Shown in pieces: positions 52,535 through 60,460 of a DNA stretch of 64,000 nucleotides. The stretch covers positions 404,501 through 468,500 of the forward strand of contig JACKPC010000003.1 in NCBI GenBank assembly GCA_024233835.1. The letters run 5' to 3'. This stretch comes from Leptospiraceae bacterium. Lineage in GTDB: Bacteria > Spirochaetota > Leptospiria > Leptospirales > Leptospiraceae. Position numbers and translations under genes: made by a program. Each line of letters opens with the position of its first letter. Positions within the stretch are counted from its first letter, which is position 1. The notes below the pieces were generated by a model that was given only the letters and a program-made list of their open reading frames with translations, had not been told where the DNA came from and ran no database searches.

Positions 52535-52605
52535 ACCTAACTTCGGTGGTTCGATACAAAATTTATGAACTTCATAAACTTTACTCACCAACCGAAGTGT
52601 TAGTT
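52535..52605. repeat. Imperfect inverted repeat, attC-like in outline
   Basis: The arms 52537-52551 and 52587-52603 pair over CTAAC/GTTAG, TTCGGT/ACCGAA and GGT/ACC with two small bulges. The outer ends read ACCTAAC and GTTAGTT, close to integron R boxes, and the bulges recall extrahelical bases. No integrase or cassette array accompanies it, so attC identity is speculative. Confidence 0.45.
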
Positions 52606-52628
52606 TGTGGACACTGAGTAGAGCGAAG

Positions 52629-52687
52629 CTCATAAACTCTGCTGGTACAGCCTGAGCACCAGCAGCTATGTGGAGTAGGGTTATGAG
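52629..52687. repeat. Compound hairpin with three nested stems
   Basis: CTCATAA (52629-52635) pairs with TTATGAG (52681-52687), ACTC with GAGT (52673-52676), and TGCTGGT (52640-52646) with ACCAGCA (52658-52664). This makes a long interrupted hairpin between pdhC and the DUF416 gene. It could be a structured RNA or a small palindromic element; no family is recognised. Confidence 0.55.
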
Positions 52688-52723
52688 TATGCTGGCGTAA
52701 GCACTGGAATACAAAAGGATTTC

Positions 52724-53299
52724 TTACAAATCCGTTGGCAGGTGAAACGCTTCTACATTTTGAAACAATTCCGGATGAACATTCTTCTCAACCTCAATAT
52801 CGTGGACTAATTTTTCAAAATAAACTGTTTGTTGCTTGATTAGAGGATGGTTATTCACAAATTCATCGTGATTCTTTTGATTATAATCAAGGCTATGTTT
52901 TTCTTCGATATACATCTGAATAGAATTGAAAGCAAGAGAAGTAAGGCCAGTTAATCTTTCTGTATCCTGTGAGCTTACGGACTCTAATGCTTCTATAAGC
53001 ATGACACATACATCCTGTGCGGAGGTCGCCAGGATAGAATCAAACTCTTCAGAATCAGGCGTTATATTTGAAATATCATCGATAAGACTTTCATCATATT
53101 CCAAAACACTTCTTTCTAATGCAATGTTTTCTAAAAGTCGGATTCCCAGCTCTAAGATTTCAGGATTTCCCCAGTTTTCTTTTTGAAAAAAAGAATAATA
53201 GTTTGGTATTTGTCTTTTGATGACTAAAACGTAAAAAGCCAAAATTTGGTAGTAAGACAGTGATTCTAATCTTTTTTCTATAACTTCAGTCATTCTCAT
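52724..53299 (-). CDS. DUF416 (YjaG-like) protein, possible immunity factor
   Basis: The 191-residue acidic all-helical protein matches the length and pattern of the DUF416/YjaG family: VIEKRLESLSYYQILAFYV, QIPNYYSFFQKENWG, DEEFD-like SEEFDSILATSAQDVCVML. The ATG at 53299 overlaps the end of the upstream deaminase-like gene by 14 bp. The small deaminase gene followed by an overlapping acidic protein is the arrangement of a toxin-immunity pair. An alternative ATG is six bases downstream. Confidence 0.72.
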   Translation of the reverse strand: MRMTEVIEKRLESLSYYQILAFYVLVIKRQIPNYYSFFQKENWGNPEILELGIRLLENIALERSVLEYDESLIDDISNITPDSEEFDSILATSAQDVCVMLIEALESVSSQDTERLTGLTSLAFNSIQMYIEEKHSLDYNQKNHDEFVNNHPLIKQQTVYFEKLVHDIEVEKNVHPELFQNVEAFHLPTDL

Positions 53300-53657
53300 T
53301 TTCTCTGTTTTTAGACTTTTTACCTGAAAAATTTGTTTTCGTCTGAATATCTTTTTGCAAAATTAAGCTTTTGCAATCCAGACAGATTGGCCTACTGACT
53401 CCTATTTCTGTTGGATGCAGTTTTTCGATTTCTGCTTTTTTGATAACCTTTTCTTCTGCATGTCCGGGGCCGGTTGCTTCTATTTCATTTTCTTTTAATC
53501 CTGCTCTGACTTCCGGTCTCAACCTCTTTTCACTTGAGCCAACAATCGAAATTTTTTCTTTTGTATTCAAAACAGCAGTTGTATTTTTGTTTCGTGTAAA
53601 TAAATGTTTTATTAAGCTATGTAATGAAATAGCTCTTTTTTCTGGTTCTTCGTCCAT
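53286..53657 (-). CDS. Small deaminase-fold protein (polymorphic-toxin-like cytidine deaminase superfamily)
   Basis: About 123 residues with a zinc-dependent deaminase signature: HAE in GPGHAEEKVIKK, then PICLDC 23 residues later (HAE...PxCxxC). This is the arrangement of nucleic-acid/nucleotide deaminase toxins. There is no secretion leader or trafficking domain, so it is a solitary toxin-like module. It could use ATG 53657 or a TTG seven codons upstream; neither has a clear ribosome-binding site. It overlaps the DUF416 gene by 14 bp. Catalytic motifs look complete, but the C-terminus after CxxC is short. Confidence 0.6.
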   Translation of the reverse strand: MDEEPEKRAISLHSLIKHLFTRNKNTTAVLNTKEKISIVGSSEKRLRPEVRAGLKENEIEATGPGHAEEKVIKKAEIEKLHPTEIGVSRPICLDCKSLILQKDIQTKTNFSGKKSKNRENEND

Positions 53658-54007
53658 ACTGATTACCGCAAACTTCAAGAAAAGTTTAAAACTATATGGC
53701 TGTCAAGTGCTTTTGTAAATCAAATAAAAATATTTCATCTACAAATAATTTAAATTTTCCCTTACAAACTTTATCGAACCTTCCAGACTAAACACCTGCT
53801 TATTATGGAGACACAATACTATCCATGAACTACTCAAAGCCACAGAAGAGCCAGAGTTGCAGGCGAAAGAACAGGCAGAGTTCGGCAGATAGCTGTTATG
53901 AAACGAAAGAGAATCCGGGCCAGGAAATTAGACAGAAAATTTTGTGATTCCTTATAATTTTCCGGTCTTTTCATTGACTTTTTCTATTCGGGTTTCAATA
54001 TTTTCTT
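53658..54007. other. Intergenic region with a possible gene relic
   Basis: About 350 bp between divergent genes. At 53824-53892 a start-less frame reads HELLKATEEPELQAKEQAEF and stops, and overlaps a 40-codon ATG frame (53825-53947). Neither resembles a known protein; they look like debris next to an Rpn nuclease gene. No terminator or RNA gene is evident. Confidence 0.4.
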
Positions 54008-54853
54008 ATGAAATTCGCTGATCCTAAAAATGATGTTGCTTTTCGGAAAATTTTTGGAAATGAAGGCAAAAAAGTAATCCTTATCTCCTTCCTAAACTCA
54101 ATTTTGAGCCTAAAAGGGGATAGAAAGATCATAGATCTCGAATTTCGCAATACATTTCAGCTTCCGAGAATTGTCGGACTGAAATCTTCTATCATTGATG
54201 TAAATGTCAAAGACCAATCCGGGACTACTTATATTGTTGAAATGCAACTTAGCGAAGTTTCCGGTTTTGATAAACGGGTGCAGTATTATGTATCTAAAGA
54301 ATATGCCTCCCAGATAGAAAAAGGTGATGACTATTCCAAACTCACAGCGGTTGTTTTTGTTGGCATCTTAGAGTTTGAGTATTTTGAAGGAGATAATTAT
54401 CTCACCGAGCATTTGATTATCAATACGAAAACCAGGAAGAATGAATTAAAAGATATTAACTTTAATTTTATAGAGTTGCCCAAGTTCAAAAAAGAATTAG
54501 AAGACTGTAAAAGCCTGACTGATAAATGGATTTACTTCATAAAGAATGCCGAGAACTTAGAAGTAATTCCGGATAATGTTGAAGATGAAGGTTTAAAAGA
54601 AGCTTATATTCTTTCAGACAGGCACAATTGGACGAAAGAAGAACTGAATAGCTATGACTATTTTCTGATGCGAGAACAGGATGAAAGAGGAAGGGTGGAG
54701 TTGGCTGTTCAGCGAGCAGAAAAACTTGCTGAAGAAAAAGCAAAAAAAACGAATACATTAGAAATAGCTAAAAATTTTAAATTAGCTGGTATAGATAATA
54801 AAACCATTTCTACTGCTACAGGGCTAAGTATAGAAGAAATCGAAAACTTATAG
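54008..54853 (+). CDS. Rpn-family recombination-promoting nuclease (PD-(D/E)XK, transposase-like)
   Basis: The 281-residue protein begins MKFADPKNDVAFRKIFG, the hallmark of Rpn/PDDEXK_2 proteins. It has the nuclease core IIDVNVKDQSGTTYIVEMQL, where D, E and Q form the PD-(D/E)XK-type site, and ends in a charged helical region. These genes are often mobile and several per genome; members promote recombination without classical IS ends. I see no inverted repeats flanking it. It lies beside relic DNA and the deaminase/DUF416 pair. Confidence 0.87.
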   Translation: MKFADPKNDVAFRKIFGNEGKKVILISFLNSILSLKGDRKIIDLEFRNTFQLPRIVGLKSSIIDVNVKDQSGTTYIVEMQLSEVSGFDKRVQYYVSKEYASQIEKGDDYSKLTAVVFVGILEFEYFEGDNYLTEHLIINTKTRKNELKDINFNFIELPKFKKELEDCKSLTDKWIYFIKNAENLEVIPDNVEDEGLKEAYILSDRHNWTKEELNSYDYFLMREQDERGRVELAVQRAEKLAEEKAKKTNTLEIAKNFKLAGIDNKTISTATGLSIEEIENL

Positions 54854-54954
54854 CTTGTTAGTAAAGTAAGATTTTTGAGTAATACACGCTGGCAACACAT
54901 TCCAACATGAGCGTATGAAAAATTTCCGCCAAATTATGATGCTGTGGAAACTTC

Positions 54955-56106
54955 TCATACACTCAAAACCTTATCCGACAAAGCCTGCTCTAAATCTTTT
55001 TTTAAGTCTTCTACATCTTCAATTCCTACTGAAAATCGGAGTAGTCTATCGTTGATGCCGAGTTTATGTAATGTTGCTTCCGGAAGTGCATTATGAGTTT
55101 GAACTATAGGATAGGTTAATAAACTTTCAACACCTCCTAAACTTTCCGCGAAACTGATGATCATAATTCGTTTTAGAAGATTCGGAACTAAATTTGGATC
55201 TTTAACCTCAAAAGACAACATTGCACCAAAACCACTTGCCTGTCTCCTGGAAAGTTCATAGGAAGGGTGTTCCGGTAAACCAATGTAGTATACTTTCGCT
55301 ATAGCTGGATGCTCTTTTAAAAAGTTTGCAAGTTCAATTGAATTTTCTTCTTGTTTTCTCATGCGGATTCCTAGAGTTTTAATACCTCTGAGCGTAAGCC
55401 AGCTATCAAAAGGAGAGAGTACAGCACCCGTGTTATTTTGAATAAACTGAATTTTTTCTCCTAATTCAGAGTTGGCACTCGCAACTAATCCGCTGAGCGT
55501 ATCGTTATGACCGGCTAAATATTTGGTACCACTGCTAACAACGATATCTGCTCCTAGTTCTATAGGTCTTTGAAAATACGGGCTTAGAAAGGTATTATCA
55601 ACTATAAGAAGAATGTTTTTGGGTTTAACAAGTTTTTGAATGGATTGAATATCAGAAACTTTCATCATAGGGTTTGTGGGAGTTTCTAAAAAGATTGCTT
55701 TGGTATTGGGTTTGATGTTTTTCTCAATTTCCTTTAAACTTGTAGTGTTAATATAGGAAAATTCTAAATTTCTTTTAGATGAAATATCTTGAAAAAACCT
55801 ATAAGTTCCTCCGTAGATATCATCACCAACAAGGATATGGTCTCCGAATTGAAATAATTCAAATATAGCTGTTATAGCGGCCATACCACAGGAAAAAGCA
55901 GAACCATGAGTTCCGGATTCTAAAAGTGCATACGTTTCTTCTAACTTTTCCCTGGTTGGGTTTAAAGTCCTGGAATAATCGTATCCGGTTGATTCGTAAA
56001 GGGCAGGGTGTTTAAAAGTTGCACTCTGATAAATGGGAGTGCTGATGGAACCGGTTACCGATTCAAAACTTTTAGCCCCGTGAACAAATTTAGTATCCAT
56101 TTTCAT
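54955..56106 (-). CDS. metB: Cystathionine gamma-synthase/lyase family PLP enzyme (MetB-like)
   Basis: The 383-residue PLP enzyme shows TPIYQSATF, YDYSRTLNPTR, SGTHGSAFSCGMAA and the PLP lysine in SSGTKYLAGHND (about 210), typical of MetB/MetC/CGL. Synthase and lyase activity cannot be separated by sequence alone. AAGGAGACACC precedes the start. It follows cysK on the same strand, with a terminator-like hairpin between them, so a role in transsulfuration is likely. Confidence 0.88.
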   Translation of the reverse strand: MKMDTKFVHGAKSFESVTGSISTPIYQSATFKHPALYESTGYDYSRTLNPTREKLEETYALLESGTHGSAFSCGMAAITAIFELFQFGDHILVGDDIYGGTYRFFQDISSKRNLEFSYINTTSLKEIEKNIKPNTKAIFLETPTNPMMKVSDIQSIQKLVKPKNILLIVDNTFLSPYFQRPIELGADIVVSSGTKYLAGHNDTLSGLVASANSELGEKIQFIQNNTGAVLSPFDSWLTLRGIKTLGIRMRKQEENSIELANFLKEHPAIAKVYYIGLPEHPSYELSRRQASGFGAMLSFEVKDPNLVPNLLKRIMIISFAESLGGVESLLTYPIVQTHNALPEATLHKLGINDRLLRFSVGIEDVEDLKKDLEQALSDKVLSV

Positions 56107-56121
56107 GGTGTCTCCTTGCGA

Positions 56122-56144
56122 AAAAAAGCGGGGAACTCCCCGCG
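56122..56144 (-). terminator. Intrinsic terminator between cysK and metB
   Basis: On the minus strand GCGGGG and CCCCGC form a 6-bp GC stem (56129-56144) with a 4-base loop, followed by seven T's (56128-56122). It lies after cysK and before the metB ribosome-binding site, so it could end or attenuate the operon transcript. Confidence 0.85.
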
Positions 56145-56159
56145 AAAGCAGAACTTTGG

Positions 56160-57074
56160 TCAGGTAAAAAGGCCATCAACAGAGAGGTAACGCTCACCTG
56201 TGTCATAGCAAAACGTAAGTACTTTGGCTCCATCAGGAATATCGCTTAACTTCTTGTTTACAGCAGCCAGGGAAGCACCGGAAGAAAGTCCAACAAAGAT
56301 GGCTTCTTCTCTGGCTATGCGGGTTGCAAAATCGAAGGCTTCTTCTTTGGATATCTGTATGATTCCATCTAATAGAGAGGTATCCATAATTTGTGGGATA
56401 AATCCGGCTCCAATACCCTGAATTGGATGAGGACCTGCATTGCCACCACTTAACACAGGAGAGGCTTCCGGTTCTACAGCGAAAACTTTCAATTTGGGAA
56501 ATTTACTTTTTAGGACTTTGGAAACACCGGTGATGTGTCCTCCGGTTCCAACTCCTGTAATCAGATAATCAATTCCATCCGGGAAATCTTTTAGAATTTC
56601 TTCTGCAGTTGTTTGAATATGAATTTGAACGTTGGCCGGGTTGTTGAATTGTTGCGGCATCCAGGCATTTGGATTTTCTGCTACCATTTCTTCTGCACGA
56701 CTGATAGCACCTTTCATTCCCTTTTCCTTGGGAGTTAGCTCAAATTTGGCTCCATATGCAGACATTAATCTTCTTCTCTCTATACTCATTGATTCCGGCA
56801 TAACCAGTGTGAGAGAATAGCCTTTTACAGCACAGACCATAGCAAGACCTACACCTGTATTACCTGAGGTGGGTTCAATAATGATGCTGTCTTTCTTTAA
56901 TATCCCTTTTTTTTCTGCATCTTCAATCATGGCGAGGGCTATTCTATCTTTGATACTACCACCTGGATTTGCTTTTTCCAGTTTAGCATAAACTTCAGCT
57001 TTTGTATTATAAAGCCGGTTGAGTCTTACATGAGGTGTATTCCCGATAGTCTGTAAAATGTTATCTGCTTTCAT
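56160..57074 (-). CDS. cysK: Cysteine synthase (O-acetylserine sulfhydrylase)
   Basis: The 304-residue PLP enzyme contains KLEKANPGGSIKDRIALAMI with the PLP lysine, EPTSGNTGVGLAMVCAVKGY, the GVGTGGHITGVSKVLK phosphate loop and a late VGLSSGASLAA. The length suits CysK. A cystathionine beta-synthase cannot be excluded given the metB-like neighbour. It is transcribed divergently from the Gfo/Idh gene across a 157-bp region holding a long inverted repeat. Confidence 0.88.
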   Translation of the reverse strand: MKADNILQTIGNTPHVRLNRLYNTKAEVYAKLEKANPGGSIKDRIALAMIEDAEKKGILKKDSIIIEPTSGNTGVGLAMVCAVKGYSLTLVMPESMSIERRRLMSAYGAKFELTPKEKGMKGAISRAEEMVAENPNAWMPQQFNNPANVQIHIQTTAEEILKDFPDGIDYLITGVGTGGHITGVSKVLKSKFPKLKVFAVEPEASPVLSGGNAGPHPIQGIGAGFIPQIMDTSLLDGIIQISKEEAFDFATRIAREEAIFVGLSSGASLAAVNKKLSDIPDGAKVLTFCYDTGERYLSVDGLFT

Positions 57075-57144
57075 AGTTGATTTGCTCCAAAAAATTAAGT
57101 TCTTTTCTCCTATATTGAATATTATCTGGAATACGTCAAGAAAT

Positions 57145-57183
57145 TATCTAATAAATTGGATAAAAAAGATAATTTATTAGATA
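57145..57183. promoter_or_regulatory. 13-bp inverted repeat upstream of cysK
   Basis: The arm TATCTAATAAATT (57145-57157) is repeated exactly inverted at 57171-57183 with a 13-base spacer. It lies between the divergent cysK and Gfo/Idh genes and is a candidate operator for a sulfur- or redox-sensing regulator. Confidence 0.55.
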
Positions 57184-57231
57184 GTTAATTATTCATTTTC
57201 TCTTTTTCAAACCTTTTCATTCTGGATAAAT

Positions 57232-58281
57232 ATGATAAAAGTAGCTATTTTAGGTCTGGGACGAATCGCGAGTATTTTGGAAAAAGACAAATTACGCTAT
57301 CATCCCTGCACCCATGCGGGAACTTTATTTAGTCAATTTGGAAGAGAAAAATTCGAAGTTCTGGGTATATACGATCCCTCTACAAGTAAACAGGAACAAT
57401 TTCTTGAAGATTGGAACTTGAAGGAATCACAGGTAAAAACTACATTAGGAAAAATTAAAAAAGAGAAACCCGAACTCTGCGTTATTGCCAGCTCTTCAGA
57501 GGCTCATTTTGAAAATGCCGAATGGGCTATCAGAAATGGCATTCAAAATTTGCTCATTGAGAAACCGGTTTGTGTAAGTCGCAAAGAGATTAAAAAATTG
57601 AAAGCATTACAGGAAAAATTTAAAGTTAGAATCTGGGTTAATCATGAACGAAGATATCATCCTGTATATATTTACGCAAAGAGACTTTTGGAGAAAGGGG
57701 AACTGGGTGAAGTGATAACGATTCGTGCCTCCGTTTTAACCGGCAGACAAAATCCGGGTCAGGCATACAGGAAAACAAAGAAAAACCGAGAATACGGACC
57801 TCTACTGCATGATGGAACCCATGCTATTGACTTTATTCAATGGCTTTTGGGGAAACCGAAAAAGGTATTTTCTCATATTTATTTACCTCATGGAGAGAAT
57901 GTTTTTCCGGAAGATCAGGCCCTGGCTATTTTACAATATCCGGATAATGTACATGTTTTTTTGGAAGCAGGAGGATACCGTTCCTATTTTCAGTTTGAAT
58001 TAGATATTCAGACTCGAAAGGGAAGGATTATTCTGAGTAATGATGGTCACAAAATTTTTCGTTCTGCACCTTCTACCTTATATACCGGAATGAGTAGTTT
58101 GAAAGAGGAGGCTTTACCCTCGATAGAAGAAGGGTATCAAAATCCCTGGATAAACCTGTACAGAGAAATCTACGAAGTTTGTAAAGGAAAGTCTAAGGAG
58201 ATAAGTGGTCCTCTTTCTGATAACATAGAAATTTTTAAAATAATTGAATCGATTTATAAAAGAAAAAATTTTAACACTTGA
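57232..58281 (+). CDS. Gfo/Idh/MocA-family NAD(P)-dependent oxidoreductase
   Basis: The 349-residue protein has an N-terminal Rossmann fold (VAILGLGRIASIL) and the family's EKP motif in LIEKPVCVSR (about 114-117). VNHERRYHPVY follows, then a C-terminal substrate domain containing HDGTHAIDFIQWLLG. It probably acts on a sugar or related polyol. It is divergent from cysK; the link to sulfur metabolism is not supported by sequence. Confidence 0.87.
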   Translation: MIKVAILGLGRIASILEKDKLRYHPCTHAGTLFSQFGREKFEVLGIYDPSTSKQEQFLEDWNLKESQVKTTLGKIKKEKPELCVIASSSEAHFENAEWAIRNGIQNLLIEKPVCVSRKEIKKLKALQEKFKVRIWVNHERRYHPVYIYAKRLLEKGELGEVITIRASVLTGRQNPGQAYRKTKKNREYGPLLHDGTHAIDFIQWLLGKPKKVFSHIYLPHGENVFPEDQALAILQYPDNVHVFLEAGGYRSYFQFELDIQTRKGRIILSNDGHKIFRSAPSTLYTGMSSLKEEALPSIEEGYQNPWINLYREIYEVCKGKSKEISGPLSDNIEIFKIIESIYKRKNFNT

Positions 58282-58322
58282 AGCAGTAAAAGCTATACTG
58301 GAATTTATACTTGGAGGAATGT

Positions 58323-58748
58323 ATGAATAAGTTTTTCTTTGGAATTTTATTTTTTATAATGCTGCTGTCCGGGATCGAAGCATTGCCCTTACAGCCTGTT
58401 GCGGGCATGTGGGAAGGAATGGACAAGAATGGTAAAAAGGTAGCTTTCCTATTTGAAGAGAATGGCTATTTAACCATTATATCCGGAGAATACATTGCTG
58501 GCGGTCAGAATTTTGTAAGTAGTGGGGAAAGGTCTTCTATTCGGTATAGTTTTAATTTTGATGAGAAGCCAAACACCATGGACATGGAATTAAAAAAGGG
58601 CAAGAAAAAGTCAATGGTCAGGGCTATTGTCAAGCTAATCGACCCAAATCGACTCCTGATATATAGCAAGGGAGTTGCAAAAAAAAGACCTGAGAAATTT
58701 GGATTTAATGACCCGAATAATCTTTTAATACTATTTCGAAAGAAGTAA
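58323..58748 (+). CDS. Hypothetical exported protein
   Basis: A 141-residue protein with a signal peptide (FFGILFFIMLLSGIEA) and a small beta-rich domain (VAGMWEGMDKNGKKVAFLFEENGYL). GGAGG precedes the ATG at 58323 by five bases; a TTG four codons earlier was rejected. It lies 7 bp before the CULT-domain gene on the same strand. No family recognised. Confidence 0.65.
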   Translation: MNKFFFGILFFIMLLSGIEALPLQPVAGMWEGMDKNGKKVAFLFEENGYLTIISGEYIAGGQNFVSSGERSSIRYSFNFDEKPNTMDMELKKGKKKSMVRAIVKLIDPNRLLIYSKGVAKKRPEKFGFNDPNNLLILFRKK

Positions 58749-58755
58749 AATAGAG

Positions 58756-59184
58756 GTGTCGCAGCAAAGACAGTTAATTCTAGCTGACTTTAGCCTATCA
58801 GATGAACCTTTTCTTCCCCTCGATGTAAAGGGAAAAGGAGAAGAAAAAGCAGAGGTAGCAGAAGAAGTTCAGGCTTTAGAAGAAATTCCGATTCTCTGTC
58901 GGAATTGCGGACATATTATTACAAGTCTTTCCCTGCAAATCACTATTAATGGACAATATTATCTTCAGTTTCAAAATCCTATGAATATAACGTTTGAAAT
59001 CACCTGTTTCAAAGATGCTCCAGGAACAACCATCCAGGGAGACAGGGAATTTCAATATAGCTGGTTTCCCGGATTTAGCTGGCAGTACTGCCACTGTGCT
59101 TCCTGCCAGATTCATTTGGGCTGGTTTTATCTTTCAGGAGTGAGCTTCTACGGTTTAATTGTAAAGCGCCTGATTGGTTTCTGA
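58756..59184 (+). CDS. CULT-domain (cereblon-like) protein
   Basis: The 142-residue protein has a charged N-terminal tail and a CULT domain. Zinc ligands are CRNC (C48, C51) and CASC (C114, C117), and the core is YSWFPGFSW...CASCQIHLGWFY. Tryptophans 103, 109 and 123 have the same 6 and 14 spacing as the pocket tryptophans 380, 386 and 400 of human cereblon; the residue equivalent to His 378 is Tyr. Bacterial CULT proteins bind uracil/thalidomide-like ligands; the natural role is unclear. GTG start. The gene is coupled to an exported-protein gene upstream. Confidence 0.85.
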   Translation: MSQQRQLILADFSLSDEPFLPLDVKGKGEEKAEVAEEVQALEEIPILCRNCGHIITSLSLQITINGQYYLQFQNPMNITFEITCFKDAPGTTIQGDREFQYSWFPGFSWQYCHCASCQIHLGWFYLSGVSFYGLIVKRLIGF

Positions 59185-59222
59185 TGATTTTTACAAAAAT
59201 AAAAAGTCGTGAAATGTCGTAC

Positions 59223-59242
59223 GCGAACCACCGATGGTTCGC
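59223..59242. repeat. 20-bp palindrome (intergenic family member)
   Basis: GCGAACCACCGATGGTTCGC is the exact reverse complement of the core of the element at 46334-46353. It lies between convergent genes, a position suited to a bidirectional terminator, but lacks a T-run. Confidence 0.85.
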
Positions 59243-59270
59243 TCAACAACTGGAAGAAAAGAGGGTTTAA

Positions 59271-60062
59271 CTAAAAATTACAGGCTTTTACACAATCTTT
59301 TGCCTGTTTTCCACAGTCCTGAAGGCAGGAAACATCGGTATCCTCACAGGTAGCTTCACAGGCGGTAAAGCGGGACTGGCAGGCATCTATACAGAATTTC
59401 CTCGGGTTTACCTTATCTGCCGGGACAACTTTTATTTGCCTTTCTTCCTTTTTAGGTAATTCAGTTTTTGGTTCAATAGGTTTAAAAATAATCTTTTTTC
59501 CTTTCATTCCGGATTCAGGAAGGTCCAGGTCAAACGGATCGGAAGTTTTTTCCGTGGTTTTGGTTTCCTGACTTTGAGGTTTTTCTTCCTTCTTCTCCGG
59601 TATAGCCGGTTTTTCTTGGATCTGGGGTTTTTCCGGTACGACCTTTTGAACGGTTTCTTCTTTTTTCTTCTCGGTAGGTTTTTCTTCTGTCTCTTTTTTT
59701 TCGGGTTCTTTTGATTCCGGCTTTCCTTCCGGTTGATTCTCTTCCGGTTGGATGCTTTGTAGTTCCAATTCCAGCATTTCTTTGTAGAGCAGGCTTACTT
59801 TCTCCAACTCTTTCTGTTCGGTATCAATCACCTTGTCTATTTCTTCTTTTTGCTGCTGCAAAGCTTGAATGTTCGCCTGTTTTTGCACCACCTGCACACG
59901 GATTTTATCCAGACTTTCTGCACGTTGTTGGTTGTTCTCCCCTTCGGCATTGGCTGTTATGAGCGTGGTTTTCTTTTTTTTGGAGGCCGAGGAACAATCA
60001 AAAAGAGAAATTGAAATGATGAAAAGAAAAAAAACATTCAGTAATAGCTTCATTTGGTTCAT
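59271..60062 (-). CDS. Lipoprotein with coiled coil and Cys-rich C-terminus
   Basis: A 263-residue lipoprotein (signal ending SLFDC) with a Gln-rich coiled coil (residues 50-95), a long Pro/Glu/Lys-rich segment and a C-terminal cysteine module with spacing CxxxCxxxxxxxCxxxC, then CxxxC and CxxxC. The Cys module probably forms helical hairpins with disulfides. No known domain beyond that. The start could be the ATG at 60062 or 60053. Confidence 0.68.
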   Translation of the reverse strand: MNQMKLLLNVFFLFIISISLFDCSSASKKKKTTLITANAEGENNQQRAESLDKIRVQVVQKQANIQALQQQKEEIDKVIDTEQKELEKVSLLYKEMLELELQSIQPEENQPEGKPESKEPEKKETEEKPTEKKKEETVQKVVPEKPQIQEKPAIPEKKEEKPQSQETKTTEKTSDPFDLDLPESGMKGKKIIFKPIEPKTELPKKEERQIKVVPADKVNPRKFCIDACQSRFTACEATCEDTDVSCLQDCGKQAKDCVKACNF

Positions 60063-60096
60063 TATATGAGAAAAGGTTTTTTCGTAAATGGAAAAT

Positions 60097-60297
60097 CTAG
60101 TCTTCTTCGGTATCCTTAGTACGATTTTCGTAGGATTCGAGAATTTTATCCAATTCCTCCAAAAATAAAATGGTATCTTCTGTAGCTTCTAAATCCCCTT
60201 CGAGGCCGTTATGCTCATAAATCACAATATTTTCCTTGTAATTAGAATCCTTTTGGATAATAAGTTCATAGTAGTTTTTGAAAAAGTAAACTGTTTT
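60097..60297 (-). pseudogene. Start-less small acidic ORF, possible truncated gene
   Basis: An open frame of 66 codons reads VYFFKNYYELIIQKDSNYKE and then an acidic helical tail ending in TEED. There is no ATG, but a GTG at 60225 with AAGGA six bases upstream would give a 43-residue protein. It looks like real coding sequence that lost its 5' end. The remaining DNA up to 60460 is AT-rich with no other gene. Confidence 0.4.
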
Positions 60298-60460
60298 TTA
60301 AATTTATAAATAAGATAAATAAATAATTTTTAATTTTTTGCTTTCAAGTTTTACGAAGGAATAGTATAAACTTTTTAATTTAAGGAAAGGGCAATCCCCT
60401 AAAAAAGTCGGGAAATGACAAAACCTGTATGAAAATAAGTTATAAAGTGAAGGAATACAT

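Noticed and set aside
54008..54853. The Rpn gene as a complete insertion sequence
   Set aside because: No terminal inverted repeats or target duplications were visible on either side; Rpn genes usually lack them.
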